From NCBI GenBank assembly GCA_949752795.1, contig OX457064.1, positions 44,822,368 through 44,886,367 of the forward strand: DNA of 64,000 bases, in the 5' to 3' direction. Shown here in pieces: positions 59,193 to 64,000 of the stretch; the stretch's first letter is position 1, and every line of letters begins with the position of its first letter. Source of the stretch: Hyperoodon ampullatus (Eukaryota > Chordata > Mammalia > Artiodactyla > Ziphiidae). The notes under the pieces were generated by a model, which made no database searches, was not told the origin of the DNA, and was given only the letters and a program-made list of their open reading frames with translations. The position numbers were made by a program, and so were the translations under genes.

Positions 59193-59623
59193 AACATTAA
59201 AAAAAATTATAACACTTCCCTATATGTGTAGAACATAGTTTATCTAGCGCTTTCCCTATTGTTAGAGAATTGTATTTTTTCGAATTTATTCCTATCAAAA
59301 TCTATACTGGTAACAAATGTCTTTGTGTCTATTTTCTTAAGATATCTTTAAAGAAGTAGAATCACTTGGCTAAAATGTACACACACACATTTAGATTATA
59401 CTTGCGCCTCTCTTAAAAATTTATTCCAATTAAAAATGTTTATTGTTATAATTCTGAAAGAAGACAGTGAGTAGGGGCTTGAATAGAGACAAAAACCAGT
59501 TTCCCTAACCTAAGTAGGAAGAAAAAATATAGCAGATTAAAGGAATTTTTTTTTCCTGTCTCAGGCTAAACTCACAAAGAAAAAAAAAGAAGTGATAGGG
59601 CTATATGAAAAGTCAATTGAAGG
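59193..59623. other. unique AT-rich non-coding DNA
   Basis: No gene or transposon recognised. A short (AC)n run ('acacacacac') lies near 59380. Confidence 0.5.
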
Positions 59624-59631
59624 CTTTATCA

Positions 59632-59878
59632 CAGTGGTCCTCATCCAGAGGTAATTTTTGCTCCCTGTCTCCCAACTTTGGAAAATGTCTGGAGAGATTT
59701 TTGGTTGTCACAACTGGGAGGGGTTGGTACTGGCATCAGGTGGGCAGAGGCCAGGGATGCTGCTAAATATCTACAATTTATACAACACTGCCCTGTCCCC
59801 TGAAAAACAAACAAAACAACAAGAAATAGTACTGAGGTTGAGCCCAAAATGTTAATAATACTGAGGTTGAGCAAATTT
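59632..59878 (+). mobile_element. MER20 hAT-Charlie element
   Basis: It begins cagtggtcctcatcc and contains 'ggaaaatgtctggagagatt', 'tttggttgtcacaactggga', 'tactggcatcaggtgggcag' and 'aggccagggatgctgctaaa', the hallmark MER20 core. An 8-bp hAT-type duplication flanks it: ctttatca (59624-59631) and ccttatca (59879-59886). The right end is unusual because tactgaggttgagc occurs twice (59830 and 59859). MER20 copies are known in the literature to carry regulatory sites used in uterine decidual cells. Nothing here shows activity of this copy. Confidence 0.92.
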
Positions 59879-59886
59879 CCTTATCA

Positions 59887-61640
59887 GCAACTGAATGAAA
59901 GATGAGAAAGAGCTCATAGTAAGGACAAATGCTGTCAAATCTTTCCTTGAAAACTACTTCAGAGGTCTTAGACTGAAACTTCAAGAGCTGACATTGGCAA
60001 TTAGAAATCCTGAGTAGGTGTATGCACAAGCAGGAAGGTGATAGGTCTGATATCTGATGGGGAACTTTAAAAAAAAATTAAATAGATATAGCTCACAAAT
60101 ATATTAGAAAGGAGCGGTCAATAGGCATTCATTTTACTACAAGCTTTGCTTCACAGGTTATTTCATTGAACATTTCTGTGTTAGTACATATGTGTAGATC
60201 ATTGGGTTTTACATTTATAGGATTATTTTTAAACAACTTTAAAAATGAGAAAATCATTCAGATGTGGAAGCATGGAGTTCATAGTAGTTTAGTTATGTCT
60301 AGATAGCTGATTTATGTGCACAAATCAACTGTTGGTAGCTATTGATATTTCAGAAAAAGTGACTAAGTTCTCTTAGCCGGTTGGTAGGGAGTGTGCCTTG
60401 AAAATCCAACTGATTTCAGTGAAAATTGTGTTACAGAGGATTGTTTCAAGGAAATGTTATAAATCATATGTTTGGTCTCAGCAGTGTTTAACCAGCAGCT
60501 TTGGGACTATGATTTTTGATACTTTATGAAATAGGGAAGTACCCTCAATTCTCATGTCATGTTACCACCTAGTGTATGAAATAAACAGAAACAAATATTC
60601 TGTGTCAGATGAACAAATCTTACAAATAATAGATAACTGATATTCTAAAAGTGAATTGAGCTCTCAAAGTTTCCTCTAGAAGGATAAAGCATGGTAATTA
60701 AAATTTCCATCTTAAAGGTGGGAAATAGGGAGAGCTGAAAGACTAAAACAAGCAGAATACTTTTTATTAATTGCCTACTTTATTATTACATAATCTTTGT
60801 CAATAGATAAGTCAGACTTCTGTTCTATGGATGGGGATATTAAGGTACAAAGTTGAAAATGTTTAGAAAAAGTATTACTGTATTCTTCTGTCTCATTGGG
60901 TTTTGCAGAAATCAGCTATAGAACTTGTTATGTAAATTCAGTGTAGATTGACACAACCTCCTTGTAAGTTAAACATTTTGATAATCAATGGTTAGGGTTT
61001 GTTTCCCATCTAACCAAATATAACTCCCAGTTGATGTACAATTGTGTCTTAAGCCATCTCTCTTTAATTTATATCCTGATACCTTGATGATACAACAGAT
61101 GAGATGGATGGGAAATAATTGAGGCCAATCTCATACTGAGGACATAAATGAGTTAGAATTGGCCAAGAGAAGCAAATATCTCCTTTGTCTAATTATTGTA
61201 GAAATGAACAATTCTGTATCAACCTAGTATGTCAAAACCAAAGTATTCTAGTTGACTAGGGTGGACATTCTTTGAAATTCAGATAGATAATATTAAATAA
61301 TTTCATTGCCAATTTGTATCAATTTGTTTAATTACCTTGGGATAGATTTTGCAGGCAGGCAGTTTGGAAAGCAGTGCTTCTAAAAACATTTAGAGCAACA
61401 AGAATAATGCTGGATATTCTTCTATTATCAGGAAGACAAGTATTGTCACTTGTTCTAAATTTGTACTTATAAAATAAATTCTTCCACGCTCTGCTGTGTT
61501 AAAATGGGACCTCAGTCAAGATCTGGCTCAGGAATTTTTACTCAAGCAGAATATTCTGCCTTTGTAGTATGGATGATCCCTTTAGTATAGTAATAATGAT
61601 TTTGCATTTTTACATGTGCCAGAATTATTAACCAGAACTT
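59887..61640. other. unique AT-rich non-coding DNA
   Basis: About 1.75 kb without recognised genes or transposons. Frames are closed, and no composition anomaly was seen. Confidence 0.5.
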
Positions 61641-61651
61641 AGTATATTCTT

Positions 61652-61858
61652 TTTTTTTTTTTTTTTGCTGTACGCAGGCCTCTCACTGTTGTGGCCTCTC
61701 CCGTTGCGGAGCACAGGCTCCGGAAGCACAGGCTCAGCGGCCATGGCTCACGTGCCCAGCCGCTCCATGGCATGTGGGATCTTCCCGGACCAGGGCATGA
61801 ACCCGTGTCCCCTGCATCGGCAGGCGGACTCTCAACCACTGCGCCACCAGGGAAGCCC
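61652..61858 (-). mobile_element. CHR SINE (short form)
   Basis: Poly-T, 'gctgtacgcaggcctctcac' and the end 'gcgccaccagggaagccc' identify it. A perfect 11-bp duplication, agtatattctt, lies at 61641-61651 and 61859-61869. The A-box region and B-box-like 'gggttcatgcc' are visible on the minus strand. Confidence 0.95.
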
Positions 61859-61869
61859 AGTATATTCTT

Positions 61870-63270
61870 AATGTATTAATTTTTTCAGGTGAAATAAGTC
61901 CTCTTTAAATAAATAAAAGCAGCAATAACTTATTTAAATAATAAATCAGGCTCTTTGCCTTTATGACTTTTTAAGAAATTTAGATAAGATTTTGCCACAT
62001 TTTAATGAAATAACAATGGAACAACTTTATTATGAAATAGATAACACTTCTCTTTTCTACTATATCTTTAAATTTTATTCTCTTTTCAAAGAGAAGTTGA
62101 AGTAGAATGATGACACAAAAATATTAAATAATATAGACCCTGTATAAATAATGCAATCTCTTTAAAAGAGGCTTAATTATATCCATATAATTATAGTATT
62201 TATATAAAAATGAATGCATATTGCAAAAGCACCGAATATATTTTCATTTTTATTCAGTTAACTAGGGGCTATTCAACAGCTTCTTTAAAAAGAATCTAGT
62301 GAAATATCTCCCTTTAAATTTCAAAAATATTTCAAAGTAGTAAGTGAAGTTTTGTCCTCTATCTCACAGAGTCCTGAAAAATTATTACCTAGGACAGTGT
62401 AATATAGAAACTCACAATCTACATTTAATTGAACTGTACTTCTCCCAAGTAGGGTGCTTTTGCTAAAAAAGTAAACATAATACCAACATTATGACTAAAT
62501 GTTGAAAAAAAAAAAAGTACTAACGTTTCCTTTGTATAAAGATCATGCTGTGTTTGATGGCATGTTTAGCAGCCCTCAACTGTTGATGGTAATTTAATAT
62601 TGAACATGTAAAGGATAGCATTTGCTCCACATTGTCTTTGAAGTGTGAGTTCCATCCTTCTTAATATATAAAAGAGGTAATTTCACCCTTGTCCAGATAG
62701 AGAAGGTGTACTTAAAAGGCAAATTTTTATCGTTTGACTGTTGCTTCCTTCGGCCTGTGCACAATTGCTTAGAGGGCTTAGACTAGGTGGGAAGAAACCC
62801 TGAGGTCAAGCAATTTTTTTGCATTTATATAGAAACCCACTTTTGAAAAGATAACTGACAGTGTAGAGCCATACATAATAAAGCCAAATGATTATGCTGA
62901 TGTTTACAGGCAATCAAAATGATCTTAGATTGAATATTGATACTTTGGAAGTAATAAAAAATTGAGAAAGTAAATGAGAGTAAGTGCTTTTAGGTGTTTT
63001 ATCAGGATGCTGAATGAAAGAGAAGATAATTTGTGAGGAAATAGGTAGCTTCTTCAATGTGATGCAATAACAGCACTGAAAACTTTCTCAGTTTTACTTT
63101 AGAGTATGGAGGACACATACAAGATGACTTTTCAGAACATAGCTTTTTATTTTTTACTTATTTTATTTAATGTTGAGGAAAAGAGCAGCAGCCTTCCAGC
63201 AAAACTGACCTTCTAAAGTAAATTCAAATTCTTAACATGCTCTGTTTTAGTGCAACGTAGCACGGCTCAC
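61870..63270. other. unique AT-rich non-coding DNA
   Basis: No gene or confident transposon. A run of 12 A at about 62504-62515 has no SINE body. AT content is high at 61870-62400. Confidence 0.5.
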
Positions 63271-63274
63271 TAGA

Positions 63275-63480
63275 GCAAGTCAGATGAGAAGTTAGAGGAT
63301 AAGAAGTTCAATTCCAGACCCTGTAACTAAGTTGCTAGGCAATCTTGTGGGCTTGGAATAACAGAGCCTGAATGCCTTCTCTAAATGGCTGTGAAAGATA
63401 ATATAACTTATTATACCAATGAAGATGACCTACTAAAAGGATTTTAGTCCTTGGCAATATTAAGATGAAGATATGCAAAA
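63275..63480 (+). repeat. probable MIR SINE
   Basis: In order: 'agaagttcaattccagaccc', 'ctaagttgctaggcaatctt', 'agcctgaatgccttctctaa' and 'atggctgtgaaagataatat', a possible decayed MIR path. No single block is long enough to be decisive. Confidence 0.45.
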
Positions 63481-64000
63481 TAAGTACACTTTAATTTGAA
63501 AACTTTTGCAATCAGTGTGCACAATTTCCACAAAGATATGAATATGTACTACAGAATACCTAAGTTTGGGACCAGGGTGCAACAAAGGATGATGGAATGG
63601 GTATTTCTTATACTGTTTAAAAGTTCTGGTTTGAACTGTTGTTATGAGCTTTCATCCTAGCACTGCCTCTAATGACACGGCTTAATCTCTAGTCTCACAT
63701 CAGGATGACGACTGTGGCAGTTCCTAGTCTCACAGAGGTGATGTAAGTCTTAATTAATGTTTGTAAAAACATTTAGGAGCCATGGATGAGAAGAGTTATT
63801 GAAAAGGGGAGGTGATGTTATTATAAGAAATGACAGCATATTGTCTTGTATTACACTAATATGACAACAATATGTTATTCCATTATTCATAATAAGTATA
63901 ACCGAGCTACTATCCAACATGATGAGCACATTTCAAATTTTCATGTAAATGAATTCACAGATTATAAATTTCTCATAGGCTCTGTCTATGTGCAAAGGAA
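63481..64000. other. unique non-coding DNA at right edge
   Basis: No gene, RNA or transposon recognised in the last 520 bases. Confidence 0.5.

Noticed and set aside
11831..61858. tRNA-like heads with A and B boxes considered as tRNA genes
   Set aside because: They are the 5' parts of CHR SINEs, followed by SINE bodies and poly-A tails with target duplications. No intact tRNA cloverleaf gene was seen.

Overview
This is nuclear DNA from a mammal, almost certainly a cetacean (whale or dolphin). The strongest evidence is nine tRNA-derived SINEs of the CHR type. On the + strand each one starts with a poly-T run and ends with a 'gccaccagggaagccc'-like sequence. On the minus strand each has a tRNA-like head with A-box and B-box promoter blocks. 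Several are young enough to be flanked by near-perfect target-site duplications. Eutherian-wide fossils (MIR, L2, MLT1/MaLR LTRs, MER2, MER5, MER20, HAL1/L1) make up most of the rest. The species cannot be read from the sequence.

I find no protein-coding gene, rRNA, tRNA gene, CRISPR array or prokaryotic feature. No open reading frame exceeds about 180 codons. The longest ones are translations of CHR SINEs or lie in low-complexity or unique DNA without recognisable domains. The window is either intergenic or lies inside a large intron. The shared orientation of all CHR SINEs and of the younger L1 tails (all minus) fits weakly with a + strand intron.

Layout. 1-11.2 kb: AT-rich unique DNA with scattered MIR and L2 fossils, ending in a long L2 3' region. 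11.2-13.1 kb: a GC- and CpG-rich three-layer nest, in which an L1 5'-UTR fragment was split by a class I endogenous retrovirus solo LTR (4-bp duplication), and the LTR was later split by a CHR SINE (14-bp duplication). 13.1-25.3 kb: unique DNA with two CHR SINEs, a truncated L1, a complete MER2 mini-transposon and several microsatellites. 25.3-26.4 kb: an L1 3' region carrying a CHR SINE and a separate 60-bp L1 insertion. 26.4-34.7 kb: mostly unique DNA with two MLT1 LTRs, a short L1 and a CHR SINE. 34.7-52.4 kb: no CHR SINE at all, with only old MER5, MaLR, HAL1, MIR and L2 remnants and long unique stretches. 52.4-64 kb: four more CHR SINEs, an L1 ORF2 fossil, adjoining MER5-type elements and a MER20.

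The main value of the window is its transposon stratigraphy (nesting and target-site duplications). It also holds a few candidate regulatory or structural DNA motifs: an LTR promoter with TATA box and poly(A) signal, a MER20, a G-quadruplex-capable tract, an inverted TG/CA microsatellite, a bicoid-type homeodomain palindrome and one strong pseudo-exon. I see no convincing undescribed biological system.
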